A stretch of DNA of 64,000 nt from assembly GCA_963803155.1 (NCBI GenBank), contig CAWDMN010000105.1:28764-92763 (forward strand), read 5' to 3'. This DNA is from CAWDMN01 sp963803155 (GTDB taxonomy: Bacteria > Acidobacteriota > Terriglobia > Versatilivoradales > Versatilivoraceae). The position numbers and the translations under genes were made by a program. The number at the start of each line of letters is the position of its first letter. The first letter of the stretch is position 1. This document shows, piece after piece, positions 48,277 through 58,299 of the stretch. The notes below the pieces were generated by a model. That model saw nothing but the letters and a program-made list of their open reading frames with translations, was not told where the DNA came from and ran no database searches.

Positions 48277-50511
48277 TTAGGGTTCACTTTCCCCGGACAA
48301 AGATGGTGCATCGTCGACTTTTTTAGCGCTGCCCCTCACTTCAAAATCCACGGAATCTCGGAGACGCTTTTGTCGATCTCGCAATTCCAGCTTGTATCTT
48401 CCTTTCTCTGGAGGCCAAAGGAATCGGCCTTGAGTCTCCGTCATTTCTTTTCCGTTCAGAATCCAGCTATATGAACTTGTGCAAGGATCAGCTTCAAACA
48501 AGACGCGTTGTTGATTGGGAGGGATATCCGGGTCCAGTGCAATCACACTGCCCTGCGTAGGGGAGGATATTTTCGGTTGGAGGGTCGGATCACCCTTTTT
48601 AATTTCCAAAGGTTCCGTCCCCCTCAAGAACCATTCAGTTTGAGGCGACTCCGATAGTTCCATTTTGATGCGAACTTGAATCAATCCATTAGGGGGCAGG
48701 GGCGGAAGACTGGCTTCATTTTGGTGCAGGTAACTAATGATTTCCACCCAGACCGGGGCGGCTCCCGTGATCCCGCTGACATTCCACATCGACTCCCCGG
48801 AAAAGTTCCCCACCCAAACCCCAACCGTATAACTTCTGGAAAAACCAACGCACCAGTTGTCGCGCATATCCTTGCTGGTTCCGGTCTTCACAGCCGTCCA
48901 GAAACGGGTGGCCAAAGGATTCTCAAGGTTGAAGGTAGTGGCCCTGCTTTCCCGGTCAGATAGGATATCGGAAACCAAAAATGCCACGGGCGCGGTATAG
49001 ATTCGGCGGGGAGCGGATTGGGACGAGAAGAGCGGAGTCAAGGCGCAACTGCTCCAAACTCCTCCATTCGCCAGAGAGCGAAAAGCGTTGGTCAAGTCCC
49101 AAAGAGTGACATCCGCGGACCCCAAGGCCAGAGAAGGGCCATAAAAAGTCGACTCAGCTAAATCGCGGAATCCTAAATTCCTCAAAACCTCGGTGAAGGG
49201 CTCGATTCCAGTCAAAAGGAGAAGCCGGACGGCAGGGATGTTCAGGGAAGAGGCGAGGGCCGTCCGGGCCGTGACCAGGCCGAGAAAGCGCCGGTTGTAA
49301 TTTTCAGGACGGTAAAGTCCAGTGACTACGGGAATTTCCAATGGCGTATCTTCCAACAGAGAGGCCGCCGTGATGAGCCGCTTTTCCAAAGCCAGCCCAT
49401 AGAGGAAAGGCTTCAGAGTCGACCCAGCCTGACGGCGGGCCTGGATGCCATCGACTTGTGGAGCGCTGGATTGAGAGCCGATGTTTCCAGCATAGGCCAG
49501 CACATTTCCTGAGCGGTTTTCGATGACCAGGGCCGCTCCATCCCTGACATTTTGGCTGGAAAGGGGAATCAGTTGTCGCTGCAATACCTCCAACACGTAT
49601 CGCTGCAGCGGGCCGTTGAGAGTGGTTTGGATATCTTGTCCCTGTCTCCCGCGACCGGGGCAGTCCCGTAATAATTTCCTGGCGGCCAGAGGCGCATAGC
49701 CTGGCTCCAGATTGACGGGCTGGTAATGATGCAAGGATTCCTGGACCAATGCCTCCATCCGCGATAGGCTTGCTGGTCGATTCATGGCTTGCAGAAGATG
49801 AGTTGCGCGCCGAGCCGCGCGGTCAGGCGAGGCGCCGGGTTCACGCAAAAGGACGGCCAGCAAGGAGGATTCTTCAAGATTTAAGCCGTCAGGATTTTTG
49901 CGGTAAAAAGCTGCCGAAGCGGCAGCCACTCCCTGCAATTCACCGCGAAATGATACCAGGTTAAAATACGCTTCGAGGATTTGAGGTTTGGACCAGAATC
50001 GCTCCATTTGGCGCGCCGTTTGAAGTTGCCGCCACTTTTGCCAGGCCGTGCGGCGTTGATTTTTGGTGGGCTGCAGGGACGGCATAAGCAGGGAAGCCAA
50101 CTGCATCGAAATGGTGCTGGCACCTCGGTCTCCCCGCCCAAGAATCCATCCGGTCGCTCCCTTCCAAAGAGCGCTCCAATCAACTCCGGAATGAAAGTAA
50201 AAATTCCGATCTTCAGCCTCGAGGACTGCCGCAGTCAGGCTTGGGGAAATCCGATTAAGCGAGACCCAATCCAGATTTCGATGCAAAGGATCGATGCGAA
50301 TTCGTTGGATGAGATTGCCCTGTCTGTCCAGGAACCGAACATCCGAACTGCGATAATTATCTCTGACCTCAATAAATGAAGGCACGGGGAAGGATGCCAT
50401 GTTCAAGCCTAGGCAGCAGGTTGCGATAATGCCCATGAGGCAGACCGCCGCGATCAATCGCCACTTCCGGTAAATCCATCCAGATCCAAATTTGAAAAGG
50501 GTCGTTTTCAT
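48277..50511 (-). CDS. pbpC: Penicillin-binding protein 1C
   Basis: This bifunctional 744-residue membrane protein polymerises and cross-links peptidoglycan. There is an N-terminal membrane helix (residues 18-38), a GT51 transglycosylase domain with Glu100 in EAEDRNFYFHSGVDW and GASTISMQLASLL, and a transpeptidase domain with the nucleophile in AGSTLKPF (about residue 370), SSLNIPAV and KTGTSKDMRDNW. The C-terminal BiPBP_C domain spans about 665-735. PBP1C is recognised by that domain plus the conserved opening with SFIEVRDNYRSSDVRFLDRQG. The alpha-2-macroglobulin gene often paired with pbpC is not adjacent. No ribosome site is evident. Confidence 0.95.
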   Translation of the reverse strand: MKTTLFKFGSGWIYRKWRLIAAVCLMGIIATCCLGLNMASFPVPSFIEVRDNYRSSDVRFLDRQGNLIQRIRIDPLHRNLDWVSLNRISPSLTAAVLEAEDRNFYFHSGVDWSALWKGATGWILGRGDRGASTISMQLASLLMPSLQPTKNQRRTAWQKWRQLQTARQMERFWSKPQILEAYFNLVSFRGELQGVAAASAAFYRKNPDGLNLEESSLLAVLLREPGASPDRAARRATHLLQAMNRPASLSRMEALVQESLHHYQPVNLEPGYAPLAARKLLRDCPGRGRQGQDIQTTLNGPLQRYVLEVLQRQLIPLSSQNVRDGAALVIENRSGNVLAYAGNIGSQSSAPQVDGIQARRQAGSTLKPFLYGLALEKRLITAASLLEDTPLEIPVVTGLYRPENYNRRFLGLVTARTALASSLNIPAVRLLLLTGIEPFTEVLRNLGFRDLAESTFYGPSLALGSADVTLWDLTNAFRSLANGGVWSSCALTPLFSSQSAPRRIYTAPVAFLVSDILSDRESRATTFNLENPLATRFWTAVKTGTSKDMRDNWCVGFSRSYTVGVWVGNFSGESMWNVSGITGAAPVWVEIISYLHQNEASLPPLPPNGLIQVRIKMELSESPQTEWFLRGTEPLEIKKGDPTLQPKISSPTQGSVIALDPDIPPNQQRVLFEADPCTSSYSWILNGKEMTETQGRFLWPPEKGRYKLELRDRQKRLRDSVDFEVRGSAKKVDDAPSLSGESEP

Positions 50512-50620
50512 TCAGCCAAAAACCGTTTCTAAAAATGACATAAATCACCCTTTTGCGGAAAGCCAAGAAGGTGCAATCATTGGACAGGACTATTATCGCC
50601 CCGCGTAGTGAAGATTTTTC

Positions 50621-50651
50621 AAAAAAAAAGCCGTGACCTCTTGGCCACGGC
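50621..50651 (-). terminator. Intrinsic terminator after the TIG-domain protein gene
   Basis: On the minus strand GCCGTGGCC and GGTCACGGC form a 9-bp stem (one wobble) with loop AAGA, followed by a T9 run. It lies about 70 bp after the stop of the large TIG-domain gene. Confidence 0.85.
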
Positions 50652-50721
50652 TCGAAGAATAACCAAATGATACAAAAAGACAGAGCTAGCTTTGTTCGTT
50701 GTCAACCACGCGGGTTGGGAT

Positions 50722-53700
50722 CTATTGGACGTAGAATAGTTGACGGCTTGACGTCCCCCCCGTGTCGGAAGTCCCGCCTGGATTGGTTACGGTGACTGGA
50801 ACTATCCCCGGAGAGCTGATCAAAAGAGCAGGGACGGTAGCCCTCAGAGTGTTTCCATCCACAAGGGTGGTCTTTAGCAGCACTGTTCCGAAATTGATCC
50901 AGGCTCCAGCCGTAAAACTAAAACCGGTGCCGTAAGCCGTAAGGACAAAATCTCCGCTCCCCGGGGACACCGATGTTGGCGAGAGGGAAACCAACTGAGG
51001 AACCGAACTAGTCGGGCCACTGGCGACGACAAAATCGAACTCATTGGAATACCCGCCTCCCGGGGCGGCATTGGCAACAACTACACTATATTTGCCGGCG
51101 TTCGAAATAGGCAGATTCGCGACAATGATTTGATGGGAACTGACGAAATTAATCTCGCCCGTTCCCGCGGAACAAGTGTCGCCAAAATTTAGGTTGGCCA
51201 TATTGAATGTGGCCAGCAGGGGATATCCGCTGACCGTTGCCTCTGCCTTTACCGCATAACTGCCGGCAAAAGGATTGGCCGTGAATAGCGGGGGTGACGG
51301 ATTGGTCAATCCCGGAGCGAACCCGTTCTGATCTGTAGTCAGAGTAATAGTGCTGGCGCCACCCGGGAAAGAGCCGGTGGCTTCGGTGGTGACGAGTACA
51401 GGAGCAGTAAAAGTGACGCTGACCCCCGCGGCCGGAGCTCCCGACGCATCAAATACTCGCACTCGCAGGATGGTCCGCCCGTTGGTCCTTATGCATTGAG
51501 TGGGTCCCCCCACCGGGACAATGGCGGGGAAGATGTCTGGTTCGATATTGGTGACCGCCACGGTGGTTCCCGGATCGCGATCTCCAGCCGGGTGGAAGTT
51601 ATTGCCATTGATTGTTAAATCGAACGTCACTGGACCTGGTCCCGGCCCGATGATGTTGATTGGACTGGGCGGATCCAGAGAAACTATTTCTGGTTTCAAA
51701 TTGTTGATTTGAAAATTCACTGCCTCACCTGAGGCCTCGGGAAGTTCGCTGGCATTGCGGACGCGCAAGATATAAATGCCGCCAAACCGCAAAGCCTGGG
51801 CAGGCAGGAAAGCCGTCAAATAGGTGCTGCCGTAATATTTGGTGTCAATTTCCGTCCCATTCAAAGCAGTCGTTCCATTGAATAAAACCCGCGCGCCTGG
51901 CCGGAATCCGTATCCGTATAACCGTATCGGTTCACCCGGTGAATTAATTTCATAGCGGGCATATGTACTGGCGGTCCCGGTACTGGAGAGAACGGAAGTC
52001 AGCACGGGTAGAGGCGGGAGAATATAAAATGGAAGAACATTGGATTGGAGCGATTCATTAGGAGGGGGAGCGGCCAAATTGAGTTGATAGTTGCCGGCCG
52101 CCAAAATCTGGGAATCGGCGCCGTTCAGGTGAAGAGTCACAAATAATGTCTTCGAATCTACAATATTCAAGTTGTTAGAGTCCACCTTGATTACGGTTTC
52201 GCCCGCCATATTCTTGAGGTAGAGATCCAAGTGGAGGTCTTGCAAGAAACTGGTCCCCTCAATCTTGAGGCTGACTTCGGAAGTTCCAAATAGAGCGTAA
52301 GGATCCGGATTATTTCCCGCCGATTTTTGGTCTGATTTGTCTGTAGTGACGACCGTCATTTGGGTCATGGTCAAAGTTGGCGCGGCACGAAAATCGGCGC
52401 TCTGAACGCTGGCCGTACCCGCGGAGATGGTTTCGATCCGGGAAGCTGGAACAAACATGGTGTTGGCAGAGATTGGAGTCACGGTGTAGATCCCGGATTC
52501 CAGATTTTGGAAGAGATAATAACCATCTTTGTCGGTGGTGGCAGTGGCAACCACATCCGCGCCTTTAAATAATTGAACGGTGACTCCCGGGAGGACGTCA
52601 CCACCGGTCCATCGGGTGATATTGCCCCGCATCACAAACAGAGTCTGCAAGGGAGGACTGAATCCAGCAATGGGTTCTGGAGACAACTGGCTTAGCGTGG
52701 TATCCGACATTCCCAGGAGCCCCAAAGCATAGAGGGGGGCGGAAGTCCTGACGTAAATGTACCCTGAAGACTGGTTCAGCCCCTCCAGGATAAAAGAGGG
52801 ATTTTCGATTAGATCCACAAGTCGATGTTTCCCCTGCAAAATCCGCGTGATGCTCCCTTTGGTGGCGCCCTCCGGGGCCATCAAAAAAACATCCACATTC
52901 GCGGGTGTATCGCCTGCGTTCAATAGAACCAGACCGGTAAATGACTTCCCGGAGGTATCGAGGGCGGGGAAAAGAAATTCCGAAAGCGCGTTGCTTTGCC
53001 CGGCGGCAACGCCAAAGGAAGAGCCCGCCAACGTTCCTATCCCCTGGAAAGCCGCAAGACTGCCTCCAGACGCAGCCTGAACCCATCCGGAATGAATACT
53101 GTTATCCGAAATCTCGAATAATTCTCCCGCCGTGATGCGCAATGCGCCATTCGTAGGGATATTTCGAGTTTTTGAGGCAATCAGCGCGCCTGAATCGTCA
53201 TAGTAGGAGAAAGCCACATCTTGTGAGGCTCCGCTCAAGTTCACGACTCCAATAAGCGAAAACCAGTTCATGGGGTCCGTTTGCGCCTTGGGAATCAGAA
53301 CGTGGGGAAACACAAGGCTATTTCCAATTCCCGTGGTGGGAATCGCAGTCAGAGCCGCTAAATCTTTGCGGGCTAGGATGTCATACTCGTTTGGAATGAT
53401 GGAATAAAAACCGCGCACCACTTCAAATCCGACGATCGAAACTTCCGAGGCAAAAATATTCAACGGCTGGGATTGCACGATCATGTGGCTGGCGGCGCTG
53501 AAGTTTTTATCACTCCCGAACAAGGCCGCCAGAGAACCTCGCCAAACGCCATAAGCGGGAATAACTGCTTTGGCGGTGTAAAGGAGCGATCCCCCCGCGT
53601 CGTATAAATTGAATACGCCTCTGGTGGAGTAAACGTTGGGATTGGCCACTGCGATGTCCGTTGACATTTGTGACCCGCTGGCAATGAAAGGAAAAACTAC

Positions 53701-54090
53701 TTGCTTGGATGGATACGCCGGAGCGCCAATGTCGGCACTGATTCCATCCGGAGATTCCACGCGCAAATTGCCTATCAAGCCAGAAACATCACTTTCCGCA
53801 ATAACCCATCCCGTCGATATACCGAGAGTTCCAGCCTTGACGGAGATTTGGGCATTGGCCGGCACCTGCACCGGGATTGCGGTAGAACTGGCCAACTCGC
53901 CCGTCGTCTTGTACGCGGAGAGTGTTACATGGGCATCGAATCCGGTAGCATTGGTGAAAATCAAATCGGTTTGGGTTTGTTCGTCATTGACGACATATGG
54001 GAAATACAGCTGCTGGGCGGGAGTGGCCGCGCTTCCCCGGGCCGTCAACATCAGGATCAATCCGAAAATAGCGAGAAAAATTCTCTTCAT
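50722..54090 (-). CDS. Giant exported protein with beta-sandwich and IPT/TIG domains
   Basis: From the ATG at 54090 (AAGGA upstream) the protein has 1122 residues. After a signal peptide (KRIFLAIFGLILMLTARGSA) comes a long region of repeated beta-sandwich units containing phrases such as YFPYVVNDEQTQTDLIFTNAT and FLFPALDTSGKSFTGLVLLNAG, an N-terminal repeated module. A carboxypeptidase regulatory-like domain near residues 490-560 (GNITRWTGGDVLPGVTVQLFKG) follows, then several IPT/TIG immunoglobulin-like domains (LTSVLSSTGTA, VSLDPPSPINI, LSPTSVSPGSGDFVLTAYGTGF). It ends close after the last TIG domain, with no sorting signal. Probably a surface or secreted protein of unknown binding role. Confidence 0.75.
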   Translation of the reverse strand: MKRIFLAIFGLILMLTARGSAATPAQQLYFPYVVNDEQTQTDLIFTNATGFDAHVTLSAYKTTGELASSTAIPVQVPANAQISVKAGTLGISTGWVIAESDVSGLIGNLRVESPDGISADIGAPAYPSKQVVFPFIASGSQMSTDIAVANPNVYSTRGVFNLYDAGGSLLYTAKAVIPAYGVWRGSLAALFGSDKNFSAASHMIVQSQPLNIFASEVSIVGFEVVRGFYSIIPNEYDILARKDLAALTAIPTTGIGNSLVFPHVLIPKAQTDPMNWFSLIGVVNLSGASQDVAFSYYDDSGALIASKTRNIPTNGALRITAGELFEISDNSIHSGWVQAASGGSLAAFQGIGTLAGSSFGVAAGQSNALSEFLFPALDTSGKSFTGLVLLNAGDTPANVDVFLMAPEGATKGSITRILQGKHRLVDLIENPSFILEGLNQSSGYIYVRTSAPLYALGLLGMSDTTLSQLSPEPIAGFSPPLQTLFVMRGNITRWTGGDVLPGVTVQLFKGADVVATATTDKDGYYLFQNLESGIYTVTPISANTMFVPASRIETISAGTASVQSADFRAAPTLTMTQMTVVTTDKSDQKSAGNNPDPYALFGTSEVSLKIEGTSFLQDLHLDLYLKNMAGETVIKVDSNNLNIVDSKTLFVTLHLNGADSQILAAGNYQLNLAAPPPNESLQSNVLPFYILPPLPVLTSVLSSTGTASTYARYEINSPGEPIRLYGYGFRPGARVLFNGTTALNGTEIDTKYYGSTYLTAFLPAQALRFGGIYILRVRNASELPEASGEAVNFQINNLKPEIVSLDPPSPINIIGPGPGPVTFDLTINGNNFHPAGDRDPGTTVAVTNIEPDIFPAIVPVGGPTQCIRTNGRTILRVRVFDASGAPAAGVSVTFTAPVLVTTEATGSFPGGASTITLTTDQNGFAPGLTNPSPPLFTANPFAGSYAVKAEATVSGYPLLATFNMANLNFGDTCSAGTGEINFVSSHQIIVANLPISNAGKYSVVVANAAPGGGYSNEFDFVVASGPTSSVPQLVSLSPTSVSPGSGDFVLTAYGTGFSFTAGAWINFGTVLLKTTLVDGNTLRATVPALLISSPGIVPVTVTNPGGTSDTGGTSSRQLFYVQ

Positions 54091-54204
54091 AACAACCATC
54101 CTTATCTAAAAAACGCTGGCCATCTCGATTCTTGGCTCAACCCTAATTTTAGTCTCAACGGGATGCCCCCGCGGCAGGTGAATGGAATTTCACGCAGAGG
54201 ACTC

Positions 54205-54939
54205 TCAATGCGTCGTCTGCTTGGATGTTCGGAAATAAATCCCCCCGGTCACTTCAAAGTTCTGCATCCACCCCTTGAGCGGAAAAACCACTTGTGACGG
54301 ATCGGGAGAGGAATCGGGAAGTCCATAATGCGGGGTTTGTGAAAAATTGTGGCGGAAATCGCCGCGAAGGCCAAAATGCCGGCCAAGTTGCAACTTGATG
54401 CCGCCACCGTAGTTCAAGGCGAATTTGGCTTCACTTCCATTGAGAACTCCGATTCCACCTTCATTGGGATCCGCCGCCCAGTCGCGAGAGCTCTTGTTCA
54501 CCGTATAATCGGCCACGCCTACCCCGCCTGTAACGAACGGTTGCACCGTACTCTTTTCGTAGCGGTTCAGGTAATAGATCTGGTTATAAAAAAACTGATG
54601 CACACTCCCCTTTAAAGTCGTAGGAGGAAAACTGCTGGCTTCACGAGTCAAAGTGAATTGATTTTTTTGGTAGGAATAAGACAATTCTCCCCCCCAATGT
54701 CCGGATGAAAGGAAATTGCCCCTAATTCCCCCCATAATCTTGTCATCATATTTATATTGCATGTCAAATGAGGGAGAGGCCTGTGGCGGACCGATTTGGA
54801 AAGTTTTCTTCTGCCAGAAAGTCTGCCCCCCAAATCCGCCAAGTTCCAAACCATAGCGCGTCTGACCGCAGAATTCTCCAGGCCACCCCAGTAAAAGTAA
54901 AATAAGTGATGCAAATTCGGCAAAGTGGTTTCTTCGCAT
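54205..54939 (-). CDS. Outer-membrane beta-barrel protein
   Basis: The product is 244 residues from the ATG at 54939, preceded by GAGG. After a signal peptide (EFASLILLLLGWPGEFCGQ) come eight or so amphipathic strands with aromatic girdles (GGELSYSYQKNQFTLTREASSF, YLNRYEKSTVQPFVTGGVGVADY, YGGGIKLQLGRHFGLRGDFRHNF). The last strand ends EVTGGIYFR, a terminal strand typical of OmpA/OmpW-like barrels that is followed by a short SKQTTH tail. It is transcribed toward the giant TIG protein gene (114 bp apart), so the two might be coordinated. Pore or adhesin function cannot be decided. Confidence 0.75.
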   Translation of the reverse strand: MRRNHFAEFASLILLLLGWPGEFCGQTRYGLELGGFGGQTFWQKKTFQIGPPQASPSFDMQYKYDDKIMGGIRGNFLSSGHWGGELSYSYQKNQFTLTREASSFPPTTLKGSVHQFFYNQIYYLNRYEKSTVQPFVTGGVGVADYTVNKSSRDWAADPNEGGIGVLNGSEAKFALNYGGGIKLQLGRHFGLRGDFRHNFSQTPHYGLPDSSPDPSQVVFPLKGWMQNFEVTGGIYFRTSKQTTH

Positions 54940-55522
54940 AAATGAACCTCGGCTATGGAAATTTTCTGGTAGGCGAACCGTGGCCCCGCTCAAAGGGCAC
55001 GAAATTCACTTTGGATTATTATTCAGCTACATGCAGTCGAATCGGCTCGGACGAGAATTTGCTTTAGAAAAATTGTTTATTGGCCAGATACGCCACCATA
55101 TCCAACCGTTGGCGATAGATCATCTGTCGAAACCATGGCATGTTGATACAGGTGATTATTAACAGTTTCGAGAATAACAAAGAATTGAAGTGACGATCAA
55201 GAAGAGATGTGTGCAAGGGGTAATTCAAAGTGCGACAGGATAGAGAGTCTGCCAAGGGATGGGATGCACGGGAGGGCGAGCCTCCCGGCGAGCCATTCGT
55301 GTGTGCCTTCTCTACTCAGACCGGTTCGACGGGAGTCTCACCCTCCCGGCTATTGCTCAGTTCAGCCGATCAATGCGACTTGGTTCACCCTGTCGCTTTC
55401 ACTTACACCCTGTGTGCAATCTAAAGAGGCGTTAAAGAAAGGAATCGCGAAGCAGAACCTTTTGTAGTGCGCGGACGTGTCCCCTCTTGTTCCGACGCGA
55501 AGCGTTGCTTGCCCCGGCGCGA
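54940..55522. other. Intergenic stretch with repeat-derived sequence
   Basis: Contains the promoter for the outer-membrane gene. From 55257 to 55400 the sequence GGGAGGGCGAGCCTCCCGGCGAGCCA and CCTCCCGGCTATTGCTC is GC-rich repeat-like text coding EGEPPGEP in one frame, which I know as a type of dispersed repeat in several environmental bacteria. No gene was called. Confidence 0.4.
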
Positions 55523-56233
55523 TCAAGGAATGACGCAACGGTCTCCCTCCCGGATGTTGATAGTCCTGGTTTCCCCGGCATATACATAAGTGATGCGCAA
55601 TTCTTTCCTCCGGTCCGGAGCCGGATCAATTCCCAGAGTCTCGTTATCTATACGAATGTCGAGCCGGTCCTGGCGAACCCACCTTCTCACGGAACCCGTG
55701 ACATCTCGGAACTCGCGTCCGGCGCCATAAGCAGCGCTTACAATTTTCAAATGTTCGGAATTCCAGCGGTCTACTCTTCCTCGACTTTCGCGTCGCCCCC
55801 CATTGTTTCCACTCCCCCAATCCCCACTGCTCCCTCTCCACTCCAAATCGAAGGTATAACCCTCCCTGCCGCCTTTATAGTCATCGATGTGAACCACGGC
55901 AACACCGCGATTGTCGCTAGGGTCCCGCACCAATTCGACATGGCCGCGGCCGTCGATTCCGCGAAAGCGAAAATCAATGGGATTGCGTGGCAAGCTGTCG
56001 GTGCATTCCAGCCTCCGCCAGTGGGCGGGTTGCCCCGACAAGGTCCGCAGCCGGCCAGTGCTTCCAGAAAGAACCACCTCCGCGGAACCATCTACATCCA
56101 CCTCGATGGTACATTTGCCTCGATCTCTATCTCCTCCCCTAATGTCAGCCTGCCGGCTTTCGATCTGAGCCAGCACGGGCAAGCAAAAAAACGCCCATGT
56201 TGTGATCAGCATAGAACTTTTTTTCAGAAACAT
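55523..56233 (-). CDS. Exported protein with C-terminal DUF3395-like domain
   Basis: From the ATG at 56233 (GGAGG five bases upstream) the protein has 236 residues. A signal peptide (MFLKKSSMLITTWAFFCLPVLAQ) is followed by a beta-rich middle with Arg/Gly/Asp-rich turns (DRDRGKCTIEVDVDGSAEVV, SSGDWGSGNNGGRRES). Its C-terminal 75 residues read HLKIVSAAYGAGREFRDVTGSVRRWVRQDRLDIRIDNETLGIDPAPDRRKELRITYVY, split here as the DVTGSVRR, NETLG.DPAP and KELRITYVYAGE blocks that define DUF3395, a domain otherwise known at the C-end of DnaJ-like proteins. No J domain is present. Role unknown; secreted. Confidence 0.65.
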   Translation of the reverse strand: MFLKKSSMLITTWAFFCLPVLAQIESRQADIRGGDRDRGKCTIEVDVDGSAEVVLSGSTGRLRTLSGQPAHWRRLECTDSLPRNPIDFRFRGIDGRGHVELVRDPSDNRGVAVVHIDDYKGGREGYTFDLEWRGSSGDWGSGNNGGRRESRGRVDRWNSEHLKIVSAAYGAGREFRDVTGSVRRWVRQDRLDIRIDNETLGIDPAPDRRKELRITYVYAGETRTINIREGDRCVIP

Positions 56234-56546
56234 ATTTCCTCCATTGTCGGAATAATGTGCCACGAGATTGGAAACCGAAATCTGCGTCCAAGCAAGAGCG
56301 TATATTTGCTCCGCGATTGACTTATCTATCGACCACAACTACGTCGAAATTTAATCTATTTAGGAAATACTATGGATAGAATCCAAAACAAACTTTTCGT
56401 CCTCACAGCAATGAAATCTCTGTTTCTTCGAGATATTCCCCGCATATCCTTCCAGGATTAGACTCTGGGTGAAACTGGCAATTCATTTGGGATTTGGATT
56501 CGCTTTTGCCGTTTTATCGGATTGCTCCAAGCGAAGCCCTGTGCGG

Positions 56547-57464
56547 CTATGGTGCGCCCAACTCCTTCCCCTGGTTGTTAATGGTAAAACGGACGCGCCG
56601 AGGTATGCCCTGATAAGCGGCGGGTTCGAAGGTCCAGAGACTGACCTTTTCCATTAGGGTCGCCGCCTCTGGCGTGTCCAGTCTGGGAAATCTGACGTCG
56701 ATAACTTTGCCCTGTTCATCTACGCTTAGTTCCAGCGGAGTCTTTATTGCCGCAGAGTTTTCAAACAAAATGGTTTTCAGCCGAGGAGCTTTCCATTGTG
56801 GATCCGTCGGATCAAAAGGGGGAGGGCGCTTTTCTGGTCCCGTCAAGGTTTCACCGCTTGTGTCATCCCGCTCCAGCGACAGAATCCTGTCGGGGACGGT
56901 GCGCTCCTCCAGATGGACGGAGATGGCAATTCGGTCGAGCGGATTATCCTTTAGGTCGCGAGGCAAGCTGGTAATCTTTTTTGCCACGTTCAGTCCATCA
57001 ATGACCTCTCCGAAAACAGTGTACTTGCCATTCAGCCGTGGCAGGTTTTCCAAGGCAATGAAAAATTGACAGGAGCCTGAATCAGGGTCGGCATCGCGCG
57101 CCATTCCCACCGTGCCGGGGCGATAAAAGAGAGTCTGGCTAAATTCTGCCTTTAGTGTTCGATCCGCCTGCCCTTCCCCGTCGTCACTACGATCTTCATT
57201 CTTGGTGTTCGGATCCCCTCCCTGTGCCACATAGTGCGGGATGACACGATGAAATGTCGTCCCGTCATAGAACCCTTTTTTGATGAGCTCTTTTACATAA
57301 GCGGTATGAAGAGGAGCTTGGGCGGGGAAGAAGCGCCAGACAATTTCCCCCAGGGGGGTCTTGACTACAGCCACCGTTTCTTGGGTAGTCGCGGCAGTCA
57401 TCATTACAACAACCAGGAAACAGACCCAGATTATGAAAAATGAAGCAAAAATTTGCGGTTTCAT
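56547..57464 (-). CDS. Exported cyclophilin-type peptidyl-prolyl isomerase with TonB-C-like tail
   Basis: The 305-residue product has a signal peptide (FASFFIIWVCFLVVVMMTA). A complete cyclophilin domain follows at residues 30-190: IVWRFFPAQAPLHTAYVKELIKKGFYDGTTFHRVIPHYVAQGGDP, GTVGMARDADPDSGSCQFFIAL and YTVFGEVIDGL. The catalytic Arg in FHRV and the Phe/Met positions are present, so isomerase activity is expected in the periplasm. A linker leads to an added domain at 225-300 with LKTILFENSAAIKTPLELSVDEQGKVIDVRFPRLD and WTFEPAAYQGIPRRVRFTI, resembling TonB C-terminal domains. The fusion is unusual. Confidence 0.9.
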   Translation of the reverse strand: MKPQIFASFFIIWVCFLVVVMMTAATTQETVAVVKTPLGEIVWRFFPAQAPLHTAYVKELIKKGFYDGTTFHRVIPHYVAQGGDPNTKNEDRSDDGEGQADRTLKAEFSQTLFYRPGTVGMARDADPDSGSCQFFIALENLPRLNGKYTVFGEVIDGLNVAKKITSLPRDLKDNPLDRIAISVHLEERTVPDRILSLERDDTSGETLTGPEKRPPPFDPTDPQWKAPRLKTILFENSAAIKTPLELSVDEQGKVIDVRFPRLDTPEAATLMEKVSLWTFEPAAYQGIPRRVRFTINNQGKELGAP

Positions 57465-58299
57465 TGTCTACCTCAAAAGAAATCCAGACAGTCGTTCACG
57501 GAGTCGATTTGCCGCATCAACTCGGCCGTAAGCGGAAATGGGATGGATTTTGCGACTAAAGAGGACATCCCTTTCACCCCTTGGCCCATGGGGGCAATTC
57601 GGTGATCCGCTGAACTGCGGGGAGCCAGGCCACCTTCCCGGCTCGCAATCGCAATTGTTGATGGCTACAGCATTTCCCTGCATATCCAAATGAGTTTTAC
57701 TTACATTTTTTTAAAACTCAAGCAATCTCCTTGGAGCGGGTGCAATTAAAAGTGAGAGAACGATGAATAAGCCTCTACCCCTTGAAGAGAGGAAAAATCT
57801 TCGGAAGGTGGGAGGCCCATATTTGACGAAAACACCCTGCGCCCGTTCGCTATGCCTTCCGGCTTGCGGCGTCAGGAAGTGAGTCGCGCGATCCACTGGA
57901 AAGATGTAGGGCAAAGTGATGCAAGGGGGTATACGCGACGCCTTGTCTGTTGCCTTGCCAGCCTGGCTCCCCTGGCGAGCCGGCAAGGAGTACTCGCTGC
58001 ACCCGCGCATGGAGGATAACCTGCCAAGGCCGAAAAGGGAGTAGAATTTTAAATTGTCCCCCGGCGTGGGAAGCGGCTGTTCAAAGTTGTTGCAGAGCCA
58101 TGATATTAGATATATATATCATCCGCATGAAAAAATCTTTCTGCTTGTCTCGCGTCTTGCATTTTCCGATGAATTTCCTTTGGCGCTGCTGTCCGCGCCA
58201 GAACCAACGGTTTTGGCAAGATCAGTCATTGTCCATCGCCGGTGCGCCGTAGCTTCATGAAATGCCAACAGAACCCATTAACCCTTGAAAGGAGGCTTT
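57465..58299. other. Repeat-rich intergenic stretch
   Basis: No convincing gene was found. A nested hairpin is CCTTGCC (57953-57959) with GGCAAGG (57982-57988), enclosing GGCTC (57965-57969) with GAGCC (57977-57981), within sequence resembling dispersed GC-rich repeats. An AT-alternating run (GATATTAGATATATATATC, 58100-58118) follows. Frames on either strand have no ribosome site or family resemblance. Promoter sequences of the cyclophilin gene (minus) and the DUF2721 gene (plus) must lie at its ends. Confidence 0.4.

Noticed and set aside
57711..58010. 99-codon minus-strand frame after the cyclophilin gene
   Set aside because: Consists of repeat-like sequence with the nested CCTTGCC hairpin; no ribosome site or family.
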